Assembly: GCA_045110315.1 (NCBI GenBank)
Contig: JBGCFY010000046.1
Span: 52,926 to 116,925, forward strand
Source of the DNA: CALFBG01 sp045110315
GTDB taxonomy: Bacteria; Bacteroidota; Bacteroidia; Chitinophagales; Saprospiraceae
Direction of reading: 5' to 3'
Length of the DNA: 64,000 bases
In this document: positions 24,148-33,130 of the stretch, in pieces
Numbering within the stretch: the stretch's first letter is position 1
How the letters are laid out: every line of letters starts with the position of its first letter
Program-made: the position numbers and the translations under genes
Notes under the pieces: generated by a model
Told to the model about the DNA's origin: nothing
Seen by the model: the letters and a program-made list of their open reading frames with translations, nothing else
Databases searched by the model: none

Positions 24148-26289
24148 TTACGCAACAATGTTTTCGATCATCAGGTCCAATATTTCTTTTGCAGCTTTTG
24201 CAATTACAGTCCCAGGACCGAACACACCAACAACTCCACTATTGTACAAAAAGTCATAATCTTGCGCAGGAATAACGCCACCGACGACGACTAAAATATC
24301 TTCTCTTCCTAGTTTGGCAAGGGCTTCAATCGTTTCTGGAACTAAAGTTTTATGTCCAGCAGCCAAAGAAGAAATCCCTAGAATATGTACATCATTTTCT
24401 GCTGCTTGTTGCGCAGCTTCTTCTGGTGTTTGAAAAAGAGGTCCAATATCGACATCAAAACCTAAATCGGCAAAACTACTTGCAATCACCTTCGCCCCTC
24501 GATCATGTCCATCTTGTCCTAATTTTGCGACCATAATTCTCGGTCGTCGGCCTTCCAAATTTGCGAATTTATCCGCTAGTGCTTGTGTTGCTTTGAATGT
24601 TCCATCCATACTAATTTCGTTAGAATATACGCCAGATACTGCGCGGGTTGTTGCGACAAATCGCCCGAAAGCATTCTCCATCGCTAGAGATATTTCTCCT
24701 AACGTAGCACGAGCACGAGCTGCAACAATGGCGAGTGCCAATAAATTACCTTCTCCCGTTTCGGCGCAATTTTGCAATGCTTTTAAAGCAGTCTGAACGG
24801 TACTCTCCGTACGTGTAGATTTAATTTCTGCGAGTCGCTTGAGCTGTGACTCTCGGACCGCTGTATTATCTACCTCTAAAATTTCTAAGTCCTGTTCTTC
24901 TTCTGTTTGAAATATATTTACCCCTACAATTTTATCCTTGCCACTATCAATTCTCGCCTGCTTTCTCGCCGCCGCTTCTTCAATTCTCATTTTGGGCAAG
25001 CCTTTTTCAATCGCTTTAGTCATGCCTCCCAAAGCTTCAACTTCCTGAATCAATTCCCAACTTCGCTTCGCGATCTGATCCGTCAAATATTCAACGTAAT
25101 AAGAACCACCCCAAGGATCAACCGCCTTAGTGATTCCAGTTTCTTCTTGTATATACTTTTGGGTATCTCTTGCAATTTTTGCAGAAAAATCAGTCGGCAG
25201 CGCAATCGCTTCGTCCAAAGCATTCGTATGTAACGATTGTGTACCACCAAGTACAGCAGCCATTGCTTCAATACAAGTGCGCGCTACATTATTATAAGGA
25301 TCTTGCTCCGTTAAACTCCACCCTGAAGTCTGGCAATGCGTCCGCAAAGCCATTGATTTAGGATTTTTAGGATTAAATTGTTTTACGATTTTTGCCCAAA
25401 GCATTCTCGCTGCACGCATCTTTGCGATTTCCATAAAATGATTCATTCCGATTCCCCAGAAAAAAGAAAGGCGAGGAGCAAAATCATCAATAGTCAAACC
25501 AACCGCAAGACCTGCCCGAATATATTCTAAGCCATCCGCTAGCGTATAAGCCAATTCCAAATCAGCAGTCGCACCAGCTTCTTGCATATGGTAACCACTA
25601 ATACTAATGGAATTAAAACTCGGCATATTAGCCGCCGTATACTCAAAAATATCTGCGATAATGCGCATCGAAGGAGTTGGTGGATAGATATAAGTATTCC
25701 GCACCATGAATTCCTTCAAAATGTCATTTTGGATAGTACCTTTTAATAACTTAGGCTCTACTCCTTGTTCCTCTGCGGCTACAATATAAAAAGCCATGAC
25801 GGGAATAACCGCACCGTTCATCGTCATTGATACCGACATCTTGTCGAGCGGAATTTGATCGAAAAGGATTTTCATGTCTTCTACGCTATCAATCGCTACT
25901 CCAGCTTTTCCAACGTCTCCTTTCACCCGAGGATGATCAGAATCATAGCCTCGATGTGTCGCTAGGTCAAAAGCAACCGACAATCCCTTTTGCCCCGCAG
26001 CAAGGTTACGCCGATAAAACGCATTACTATCTTCTGCCGTAGAAAATCCCGCATATTGACGAATTGTCCACGGTCGAATCGCATACATAGAACCATACGG
26101 TCCTCGCAAATAGGGAGGCAAACCTGCCACAAAATCTAGGTGTTGCAAAGCAGAAATATCTGCTCGATCATAGCTTGTCTGTAAGGGAATCTTCTCTGGG
26201 CTCTCCCAAGTCTCTCCTTCCGTCGGACGGACTTGCGTTCTAAAAATAGTGGAATCAGGTGTAATCTTTGAAAAGTCGGGTTGCTTCAT
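24148..26289 (-). CDS. scpA: Methylmalonyl-CoA mutase, large (catalytic) subunit
   Basis: Interconverts succinyl-CoA and methylmalonyl-CoA with adenosylcobalamin, in propionate metabolism and branched-chain or odd-chain breakdown. 713 residues from the ATG at 26289 (a TTG at 26298 is less likely). The TIM-barrel catalytic part carries PWTIRQYAGFSTAEDSNAFY, FDLATHRGYDSDHP and SVSMTMNGAVIP. The B12 domain begins near residue 580, with the cobalt-binding His595 in GQDGHDRGAKV. The small subunit that often precedes it in Bacteroidota is absent here, as are epimerase and the MeaB/ArgK chaperone. Divergence from tonB gives no operon partner. Confidence 0.95.
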   Translation of the reverse strand: MKQPDFSKITPDSTIFRTQVRPTEGETWESPEKIPLQTSYDRADISALQHLDFVAGLPPYLRGPYGSMYAIRPWTIRQYAGFSTAEDSNAFYRRNLAAGQKGLSVAFDLATHRGYDSDHPRVKGDVGKAGVAIDSVEDMKILFDQIPLDKMSVSMTMNGAVIPVMAFYIVAAEEQGVEPKLLKGTIQNDILKEFMVRNTYIYPPTPSMRIIADIFEYTAANMPSFNSISISGYHMQEAGATADLELAYTLADGLEYIRAGLAVGLTIDDFAPRLSFFWGIGMNHFMEIAKMRAARMLWAKIVKQFNPKNPKSMALRTHCQTSGWSLTEQDPYNNVARTCIEAMAAVLGGTQSLHTNALDEAIALPTDFSAKIARDTQKYIQEETGITKAVDPWGGSYYVEYLTDQIAKRSWELIQEVEALGGMTKAIEKGLPKMRIEEAAARKQARIDSGKDKIVGVNIFQTEEEQDLEILEVDNTAVRESQLKRLAEIKSTRTESTVQTALKALQNCAETGEGNLLALAIVAARARATLGEISLAMENAFGRFVATTRAVSGVYSNEISMDGTFKATQALADKFANLEGRRPRIMVAKLGQDGHDRGAKVIASSFADLGFDVDIGPLFQTPEEAAQQAAENDVHILGISSLAAGHKTLVPETIEALAKLGREDILVVVGGVIPAQDYDFLYNSGVVGVFGPGTVIAKAAKEILDLMIENIVA

Positions 26290-26383
26290 GATACACAATT
26301 TATGGAAGTTGTGTTAAAACTCCAAATGTACGAGAAGGAGTAAGTAGGTCTAGTAAATTTATTTTTGGTGGAAACCAAGTCTT

Positions 26384-26418
26384 AAGTAGCAAGGTAAAAT
26401 TAAATTGCCTTGCTACCT
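26384..26418. repeat. Imperfect palindromic repeat, copy 3 (variant)
   Basis: AAGTAGCAAGGTAA (26384-26397) pairs with TTGCCTTGCTACCT (26405-26418) at 12 of 14 positions. The arms are related to those at 9253 and 35910 (AAGTACTAAGACAA). It lies after tonB. Confidence 0.65.
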
Positions 26419-26431
26419 ATAGTCACTTTCA

Positions 26432-26470
26432 AAATGAAAAGGACGACTTCGTGTGAAGCGCGTCCCTTTC
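26432..26470 (-). terminator. Intrinsic terminator after tonB
   Basis: The stem GGACG/CGTCC (26441-26445, 26461-26465) continues through CTTC/GAAG to a GTGT loop. Outer AAA/TTT pairs follow on the other side. Reading minus, TTTTG comes after, 53 bases past the tonB stop. Confidence 0.55.
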
Positions 26471-26523
26471 CTGTCGTCGAAAAACTACCGAGTTTAATAT
26501 TTTATCAAGTGTGATTAATGAGC

Positions 26524-27291
26524 TTACTCTAATTTGAATTTAACGGGAAGATTGAAATGTACTTTCACTGGTCGCCCAATTTGTTTGCCGGGAATCCATT
26601 TCGGCATTTTTTTTATGACGCGTGTTGTTTCTCGACCGCATCCAGCACCAATATCTCGGGCGATTTTAATGTCAGAGATACTTCCATCTTCATTGACTAC
26701 AAAGCTCATCACCACTGTTCCTTCTACTTGATTATCTCTAGCCATCTCTGGATAGCGAACATTTTTACCAATAAATTGCAGTAATGCTTTTTCCGCACAC
26801 TTCCTTTTCTCTTGCTTCGTCATATCCTCAGATTCACAGCCAGGAAAGCGAGGCATTTCTTCCACGACGGAAAAAATTTCTGGAATATCTAGTTCTGGCT
26901 CTACAATTACTGGAGGGGCAGGTTTTTCCTTGGGCCTAGGTTTCGCTACTGGAGGGGCAGGTTTGGTTACTTTTGTGAAGACATCTTCGAGCGGCTTCGT
27001 TTCTAATTGCTCTACAATCGGCTCAGGATCAAATTCAGGTTCTTCTATTGGTTCGATTTCGCTGCTTGGCTCAACCATGACCGGAGGCGGTTCTGGAGGA
27101 TTTTCTCTAGGAGTACGAATGACTTCTACCGCTTCGGTTGTGACGGGTAGGAATTCATTATCAAGTAAAGAATCATTACTATAAGTTGTCCAATTAAAAG
27201 CTAACACCATGAAGCTAAGGGATAAAAGCATCCCAATCTTCATGTGGATGGATCTATTTTTTCTTAATTTTGAAATATCTGGTCTATTCAT
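26524..27291 (-). CDS. tonB: Energy transducer TonB
   Basis: Couples the inner-membrane proton gradient to TonB-dependent outer-membrane transporters. 255 residues. A short cytoplasmic basic tail precedes a membrane helix (residues 17-35). A Pro/Glu-rich periplasmic linker follows (EPIEEPEFDPEPIVEQ, APPVAKPRPKEKPAPPVIVE). The TonB C-terminal domain covers residues 150-255: KNVRYPEMARDNQVEGTVVM, FVVNEDGSISDIKI and a final NLPVKFKLE. Two Cys (GCESEDMTKQ and GAGCGRE) are common in Bacteroidota TonBs. No ExbB/ExbD nearby. Palindromic repeats flank the gene on both sides. Confidence 0.92.
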   Translation of the reverse strand: MNRPDISKLRKNRSIHMKIGMLLSLSFMVLAFNWTTYSNDSLLDNEFLPVTTEAVEVIRTPRENPPEPPPVMVEPSSEIEPIEEPEFDPEPIVEQLETKPLEDVFTKVTKPAPPVAKPRPKEKPAPPVIVEPELDIPEIFSVVEEMPRFPGCESEDMTKQEKRKCAEKALLQFIGKNVRYPEMARDNQVEGTVVMSFVVNEDGSISDIKIARDIGAGCGRETTRVIKKMPKWIPGKQIGRPVKVHFNLPVKFKLE

Positions 27292-27322
27292 TTTGATTCA
27301 ATTTAAAAGGATGAATATATCT

Positions 27323-27368
27323 AAGTAGCAAGGCAAATTAATGGCAATTTAATTTTGTCTTGGTACTT
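27323..27368. repeat. Imperfect palindromic repeat, copy 4 (variant)
   Basis: AAGTAGCAAGGCAA (27323-27336) pairs with TTGTCTTGGTACTT (27355-27368) at 12 of 14 positions. The left arm matches copy 3 and the right arm matches the copies at 9285 and 35942, so it links the two variants. It lies upstream of tonB, so it is not a terminator for that gene. Confidence 0.65.
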
Positions 27369-27485
27369 ACTTAAGCACACAAAAGGAGTACGCTGCTGAA
27401 TACACACTACTATAATTAATACTTCACTTTGAAAACTTCTTTTCAGTGATTAGGTACTAATTTTATACTAGTGTAATTGTTTAAA

Positions 27486-27497
27486 TTGGTCGACCAA
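27486..27497. promoter_or_regulatory. 12-bp perfect palindrome, operator candidate
   Basis: TTGGTCGACCAA is fully self-complementary and lies between two divergent genes, as dimeric repressor sites often do. No regulator is encoded beside it. Confidence 0.35.
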
Positions 27498-27620
27498 ACT
27501 ATTTTTCGAAGCGCTTGTTTTAAACTTAGGATTAAAATCTATTCTCAAGCAACTTCAATTATAAAGATGTACCCTAGTTTATTTTTGGTGGGTGCATGCG
27601 CATATTTTTTTTTAAAAGCG

Positions 27621-27628
27621 TATTTTTG
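27621..27628 (+). promoter_or_regulatory. -7 box upstream of the M16 protease
   Basis: TATTTTTG is a perfect TAnnTTTG box, 55 bases before the TTG start. No TTG box at 17-23 bp. Confidence 0.4.
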
Positions 27629-27682
27629 TAACATGAGTAGTGATTTGAGCGTTTTGCATACAACTAGTAAAAACAAAAGGAC

Positions 27683-28930
27683 TTGATAGAATTTTCGAGA
27701 TTTGAATTAGCCAATGGATTAAAGGTTTTAGTGCACGAAGATCGTAGTACGCCGATGGTTGCGATGGATGTTTTATATAATGTAGGCTCTAGAGACGAAC
27801 TACCTTCCAAGACGGGATTTGCCCATTTGTTTGAGCACTTGATGTTCAGTGGTTCCACCAACATTGATGACTTTGACGATATCATTCAAAATGCCGGAGG
27901 AGAGAGTAACGCTTTTACCAATAGTGATATTACCAACTTCTACGATATTGTTCCAGCCGAGAATATGGAAACGGTATTTTGGTTAGAATCTGACCGAATG
28001 CTTAGTCTCAATTTTGATGAAAAAGCTTTGGCGGTGCAACGTAAAGTCGTCGTAGAAGAATTTAAAGAGACTTGCCTCAACCAACCTTACGGCGACGTTT
28101 GGCACCATTTAGCAGAATTAGCTTACACCGTTCATCCTTACCGTTGGCCAACGATAGGGAAAGTTCCTAGGCACGTGGAAGAAGCTACCTTAGAGGATGT
28201 TAAAGATTTTTTCTATAAATACTATCGCCCAAACAATGCCATTCTCGTAGTTGCGGGGAATACAACGCTTGCGGAAGTAGAAGCCCTTAGTCAAAAATGG
28301 TTTGGAGATATTCCCGCAGGAAAAGTTCCAAAGAGACAAATTCCCATTGAGCCCAAACAGCTAAATTTCAATCAAAGAATTAATGAGGCTCAAGTACCTG
28401 TCGATGCACTTTTTTTAGCTTTCCACGCACCAGGTAGAGCCGACGAGGATTACTACGCCGCAGATATTTTATCGGATATTCTTTGTAATGGTCCTTCTTC
28501 TCGCTTGTATCGAAAACTCTATAAGGAGCAAAAATTGTTTACTAGTATTGATGCCTACGTAACGGGAAATATTGATCCCGGACTGTTGATCATCGAAGGA
28601 AAGCCAGCGACGGGTATTACCATTGAAACGGCAGAAGCCGCTATTTGGCAAGAACTAGAAGCCATTAAAGAGGAAGGCATCAGTGAAGCAGAATTACAAA
28701 AGCACAAAAACAAAATTGAAAGCACGCTTTGCTTTTCGGAAGCTAATGTTTTGAATAAAGCCATTAACCTTGCCTTTTTTGAATTACTAGGAGACGCAGG
28801 ACTTATCAACGAAGAAGTCAATTTCTATCAACGCCTCCGAACTAGCGACGTAGAAGAAATGGCGCATAAAATACTAACAAAAAATAATTGTTCCGAATTG
28901 CGTTATCAAGCCGCCATGATGACGCGCTAG
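27683..28930 (+). CDS. M16-family zinc peptidase (pitrilysin/processing peptidase type)
   Basis: 415 residues. The inverted zinc motif HxxEH is HLFEH (H48, E51, H52), with E125/E126 in VVVEEFKET as the distal ligand. IQNAGGESNAFTNSDITNFYDIVP is another strong M16 mark. The size is one half of pitrilysin, as in bacterial dimeric M16B enzymes. The C-terminal half is the non-catalytic M16_C domain, with LSDILCNGPSSRLYRKLY. The start is TTG at 27683, giving MIEFSRFELANGL, the usual N-terminus. No signal peptide. It converges with the M1 gene, with 14 bases between stops. Substrates are unknown. Confidence 0.93.
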   Translation: MIEFSRFELANGLKVLVHEDRSTPMVAMDVLYNVGSRDELPSKTGFAHLFEHLMFSGSTNIDDFDDIIQNAGGESNAFTNSDITNFYDIVPAENMETVFWLESDRMLSLNFDEKALAVQRKVVVEEFKETCLNQPYGDVWHHLAELAYTVHPYRWPTIGKVPRHVEEATLEDVKDFFYKYYRPNNAILVVAGNTTLAEVEALSQKWFGDIPAGKVPKRQIPIEPKQLNFNQRINEAQVPVDALFLAFHAPGRADEDYYAADILSDILCNGPSSRLYRKLYKEQKLFTSIDAYVTGNIDPGLLIIEGKPATGITIETAEAAIWQELEAIKEEGISEAELQKHKNKIESTLCFSEANVLNKAINLAFFELLGDAGLINEEVNFYQRLRTSDVEEMAHKILTKNNCSELRYQAAMMTR

Positions 28931-28944
28931 TTAATAAAGTTGTT

Positions 28945-31900
28945 TTAAAAGCTGCAGCACTTAATGTTTAACAGGCGATCGTCTCTATCAAAAGGACTTA
29001 GTTTGAGCAAGTCTACACTAAAGCTAATCCTTGCCAAAAAGTTTCCGTTCGCACGAGTATCATATAAGTCTCGAAGATTTTTAGAATTAAAAATTGGAAT
29101 ATAAACACCGACTGATTCTTTCCAAAACTCCAACATTACTCCACCACTATAAACGAGTTGGTTCGTCAATTCTACTTCTTTAAATTTCTTAAAATACGCA
29201 AGATCAAAATAAGGCTTTAATGGCAAACCAAAAGGTAAGTTAACGGGCAAGTCGGCTTTCATATTGAGGGATAATACCAGTTGGTTAGATAAGCCAATAT
29301 TAAAAGCACCGCCAAAGGCATTTTTCAAGCCGCCATCCCGAATACTTACCTGTTGTGACCAAATATCTTCTTGCTCTGAGCGACCAAAATAAAAATCATC
29401 ATAGCCATAATCTGTAAAACCTTGCGCCGTGGTACTGTAAGAACCTCTTGTCAATTCATTAAAATAAGTATTCGTCGTATCGCGCGTATTACTAAGGTAG
29501 CCACCAGCAAAAATTCTAATATCAATGTATTTGTCCGCTTGGTAAAGGTAACTCGTTTTTAATTCTAGGCTCGCTTTCAAGTAGCTTTCTGAACTGATCT
29601 CTAAGCGTTCGTAAGCTTGGTGCTCTAAAGTCAACAGTACCCCATAAGGATTGATTAAACGATAGTTTTCTAACTTATAGGTCAACCGATTAATCATTGT
29701 CTGCTCTAATTCATTACCATCATAGACGACTTCTCCATCAACAAAAGAAAGCTCAGGACTTTCGGTAGCGAGCAAGATACTTTTGGCTTGTATCGTATGT
29801 ACCGTATTGCTATTTGCTCCCGTGCCTAAAACTACGGTTACACTCGGTGCAAGTCGATAATATTTAAGGTCGTAGTCAAATCTTGGATTATAATTTTCAT
29901 GAAAACTTTTCCCATTCAAGGCGAGACTGATACGATCAATGCTATTACTTTCAGGAAAAAAATTATACTTTAAATGAGCAGTACCTAGTACATCTTTCGT
30001 CACAAAAGAGTACAATGGAGCGATGCCATATTCAAACCGTTTTTCAACGTCTCCTTTATTATGAAACAAAGCGCCCAGCATAAATTTATCGTAATTATTC
30101 CAAGCGAAAAGCGGCATAATATTAAACTCAGACTTGAGTGGATTATCTCTTCCGTAAATAAATTTAGGTGCAATGGGAGCGACAGATTTAAGTAAGCCGG
30201 AGGTCTTTTTAATATTATCCGCTTGATTCACTTCAGGCATTTCTTGATCGATGTTCACGCCAATCAAATCGTAATCTCCCGCACCAAAGTTAATATCTTG
30301 CACTCCCGAAAATCCTTTATACCATTTCGTTTGAATGAGCTTTCCCTCTTTCATCCCTGAAACAGAAAAAGGGGCATTAATTTCTGCTTTGTTCTCTACC
30401 GTTAATTGCCAACCTTCGTTTGCTTTGACCGTTTTGAGTTTATAATCTATTTCTTTATTCGTTTGAATTAAATCTTCAAAAAACCAAGTTAAGTCTTCCC
30501 CCGTTTCTGCTTCTAAAACTTGGCGCAAATCTTTTGGCTGAGGATGTTTGAATTGCCAAGTTTCATAATAGCGACGTATCGCTTGATCAAATTTTGCTCG
30601 ACCTAAATAAGCCTCCAGTATTTTTAAAATCATAATAGGTTTATCATAACTCGCCACAAAATAATTGGCACGACTCATTTCCTCAACGGGTGCGTCTGGA
30701 GCAACATCAAAATTCAGTCTAGCCAAACTGCGATACTGATTAGTTGTGCTCAACAAATCAAGCACCTCACTACTTCCTACTTGGTTTCCCGAATTTTCTT
30801 CTTCAGATAGATAATACTGTCTCAGATAAGCTTCCTCATAATAAGAGTTTAATCCTTCGTCCATCCACGCATGATCCCGCTCGTTGGAAGCTAAAACTCC
30901 ATAAAACCAATTGTGCCCTACTTCATGGGTAATCACCGCATCTAAAGACGCTGCATTTCCTTCTTCTCCAATCAAAGTAATCATTGGATATTCCATACCG
31001 CCACCTTTACTTAACTGACTATATACCGCAGTCGCCTGAGGATAAGGATATTCGCCGACCCGTTCACTATAATATTTTAAAGATCGATCGAGGTAAGTCA
31101 ATGCTTCTGCCCAAAGATTTTTCTCCGCATGGGTAAACATTGCCCAAATGTCAATTTTCTTACCCGAAGGTAATGCTGTCTGTCCTCGCTGAACCAAAAA
31201 CCTTTTGTCGGCAAACCACGCAAAATCATGTACTTGAGATGCTGTAAAACGAATCGTTTTGAGTTTTGCACTGGATGGTGGAAAGGTATCTAGCAACATC
31301 AAATTTTGAGTAATCTGTTTATCCGTTTTTTCCATTCCAGTAGACAATTGCCCCGCGCTAGTTTTTATTTTTTCTTCCAAAAAGGCTTGTTCCGAAGGTG
31401 TTTGCAACATTCCTGTAGCACCAACTACATAATTTTCGGGAAGCGTAATTTTTACATCAAAATTACCAAATTCACTATAAAACTCTCCTAGGTTTAAATA
31501 AGGCATCGGATGCCAACCTTCTTGATCATAGACCGCAGGTTTAGGATACCACTGTGTAATTTGGTAAGATTGATTAACGTGACCTAAACGAGAAAAAGAA
31601 GCGGGTAATTTTAAAGTAAAGGGAGTACTAATTTGAATTTTTTCGCCGGGTTGTAATGGTTTCTCTAACGTCAGTATAGCAATATCAATATGCTTTTTAT
31701 CTAAACTCCAACTAACTTGTTGACCATCGACTGAAAAATCTAATGCTTTGTAATAACCAAGTTGCTGATCCTCCGCAAAATAGAAAGAAGGGTCATGATG
31801 CTGTATTTGTTGCTTTGCGAAAGCAGTTTGCTGATTTTTGTAAGCATTACCCCAAAGGTGCATATAAATCTCAGCAAGTTCATCTGGCGAATTATTCGTA

Positions 31901-32145
31901 TAATCAATATCGACAATTCCTTTCAGTTCGTGGGTTTTATCGTCTAAACTCACTTCAATATCGTACGCAACGGCTTGCTGAAAATAAGCTTCTTGCGCCC
32001 AACTCATCGTCGTGAAAAGCAAGGTAAAAATCAAAGCACTTGCACCCTTAATTTGTCCTACGTATCTTTGGTAAACCGAAGAAGATATTTTTTCTTTTTG
32101 TAAAAATAATAGCGCGATAAAATATTTTTCAATTAATGTTTTCAT
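28945..32145 (-). CDS. M1-family aminopeptidase with an outer-membrane-barrel-like C-terminus
   Basis: 1066 residues. A signal sequence ends at SWAQ (about residue 51), after a 30-residue basic N-terminus. The M1 catalytic site is complete: GGGMEYP (381-387) replaces GAMEN, and HEVGHNW with E430 gives H407, E408, H411 and E430. The final 420 residues are not an M1 domain. They alternate aromatic and polar residues (MPLFAWNNYDKFMLGALFHN, YGIAPLYSFV, TAHLKYNFFP) and end in Phe, like a beta-barrel. The enzyme therefore seems displayed on, or anchored in, the outer membrane. It probably digests peptides at the surface or in the periplasm. Confidence 0.88.
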   Translation of the reverse strand: MKTLIEKYFIALLFLQKEKISSSVYQRYVGQIKGASALIFTLLFTTMSWAQEAYFQQAVAYDIEVSLDDKTHELKGIVDIDYTNNSPDELAEIYMHLWGNAYKNQQTAFAKQQIQHHDPSFYFAEDQQLGYYKALDFSVDGQQVSWSLDKKHIDIAILTLEKPLQPGEKIQISTPFTLKLPASFSRLGHVNQSYQITQWYPKPAVYDQEGWHPMPYLNLGEFYSEFGNFDVKITLPENYVVGATGMLQTPSEQAFLEEKIKTSAGQLSTGMEKTDKQITQNLMLLDTFPPSSAKLKTIRFTASQVHDFAWFADKRFLVQRGQTALPSGKKIDIWAMFTHAEKNLWAEALTYLDRSLKYYSERVGEYPYPQATAVYSQLSKGGGMEYPMITLIGEEGNAASLDAVITHEVGHNWFYGVLASNERDHAWMDEGLNSYYEEAYLRQYYLSEEENSGNQVGSSEVLDLLSTTNQYRSLARLNFDVAPDAPVEEMSRANYFVASYDKPIMILKILEAYLGRAKFDQAIRRYYETWQFKHPQPKDLRQVLEAETGEDLTWFFEDLIQTNKEIDYKLKTVKANEGWQLTVENKAEINAPFSVSGMKEGKLIQTKWYKGFSGVQDINFGAGDYDLIGVNIDQEMPEVNQADNIKKTSGLLKSVAPIAPKFIYGRDNPLKSEFNIMPLFAWNNYDKFMLGALFHNKGDVEKRFEYGIAPLYSFVTKDVLGTAHLKYNFFPESNSIDRISLALNGKSFHENYNPRFDYDLKYYRLAPSVTVVLGTGANSNTVHTIQAKSILLATESPELSFVDGEVVYDGNELEQTMINRLTYKLENYRLINPYGVLLTLEHQAYERLEISSESYLKASLELKTSYLYQADKYIDIRIFAGGYLSNTRDTTNTYFNELTRGSYSTTAQGFTDYGYDDFYFGRSEQEDIWSQQVSIRDGGLKNAFGGAFNIGLSNQLVLSLNMKADLPVNLPFGLPLKPYFDLAYFKKFKEVELTNQLVYSGGVMLEFWKESVGVYIPIFNSKNLRDLYDTRANGNFLARISFSVDLLKLSPFDRDDRLLNIKCCSF

Positions 32146-32261
32146 AAGACGATTAACATTTTTAGCAGTAGTTTCTGTATACTGACTTGAGTTTAGAAGA
32201 AGCTTCGTTATTAAACGTTATGATTAGAAACTTTCCTTAATACATATCAAATCTAGTTCCA

Positions 32262-32849
32262 ATGCGACACATATTACTATTTTTTTTCATTCTTTTTCAG
32301 TTCCAAGCTTCCGCTGAGCAGAATTTGAATCATTTTCATAGCAAACAAAGGCTTTCTTTACTGCAAGAAGATAGTTTAAGCTTTCCCCAAACTTGGGAAG
32401 GAATTTGGGTCGGAGAATTGAAAATTCATAATGCAACAGGACTTGTACAAACCTTACCGATGGAGTTACACATTTTGCCATTAGATAGTGCCGATTTGTA
32501 CAGTTGGACCATTATTTACGGTGAGGATAAAATAAAAGGTAAGCGAGATTATTTGCTCGTCCCCGTAGACCCAACTCAGGGACACTATCTGATTGACGAA
32601 CAAAATTCGATTGGCTTAGATGCTTTTTTATTAGGCGAACAATTTTACCAACGCTTTTCTGTTGCCGGTAATATGTTGCTAACGAGTACTGCACTCCGAG
32701 AAGGTCAATTGGTATGGGAAATTATTTCTGGTAGCCTCACGCCCGTGCAAGTCACTGGCAATACGCAACGAGGAGACGAAGAAATTCCTGAAGTGTCCGC
32801 TTTTCCAATTAAAGTTTTACAACGAGCCATACTCCTAAGAAAAAAATAA
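32262..32849 (+). CDS. Secreted protein of unknown function
   Basis: 195 residues with a signal peptide (MRHILLFFFILFQFQASAEQ). The mature part begins FPQTWEGIWVGELKI and is beta-rich, as in small lipocalin-like or META-like secreted domains. It resembles the left-edge protein only in general character. No lipobox and no sorting tail are seen, so it is probably soluble in the periplasm. It diverges from the M1 aminopeptidase gene and is followed at once by a hairpin. Function unknown. Confidence 0.72.
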   Translation: MRHILLFFFILFQFQASAEQNLNHFHSKQRLSLLQEDSLSFPQTWEGIWVGELKIHNATGLVQTLPMELHILPLDSADLYSWTIIYGEDKIKGKRDYLLVPVDPTQGHYLIDEQNSIGLDAFLLGEQFYQRFSVAGNMLLTSTALREGQLVWEIISGSLTPVQVTGNTQRGDEEIPEVSAFPIKVLQRAILLRKK

Positions 32850-32877
32850 CCTTACCGAACCATAAGATTCGGTAAGG
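32841..32877. terminator. Terminator hairpin between the secreted gene and galE
   Basis: CCTTACCGAA (32850-32859) and TTCGGTAAGG (32868-32877) form a perfect 10-bp stem directly after the stop at 32849. No T-run follows on the plus strand. On the minus strand a T-rich run follows, so it would best stop galE transcripts, 254 bases past galE. Confidence 0.6.
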
Positions 32878-33130
32878 CAATATACTATGGATACCCTATG
32901 ACTGTTCTCTTAAATTTAACCCATAGACATATTTTTATACAAGCCAAATCATCAATATGGCTTGTACAAATATCGGAATATAAATTGAATTAAACAAAAA
33001 TCAGAAAATGAATACCGATGAACAATATGGTGAAATTTCGCTACAGCAAATATCCAAAAACACCAATTTCACGGTATCAACAGTAATGCTCAATCGAGAC
33101 TACGCTAAAGTTTTGCGGGTACAACTGAGT

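Larger units (their letters stand above)
27292..27682. other. Divergent regulatory region between tonB and the M16 protease
   Basis: Contains the palindromic repeat at 27323-27368 and the perfect 12-bp palindrome TTGGTCGACCAA (27486-27497), an operator candidate. It also holds a perfect -7 box TATTTTTG (27621-27628) for the M16 gene. A 17-codon open frame (27633-27686) starts where transcription should begin, and its TGA overlaps the M16 start codon. Confidence 0.5.
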
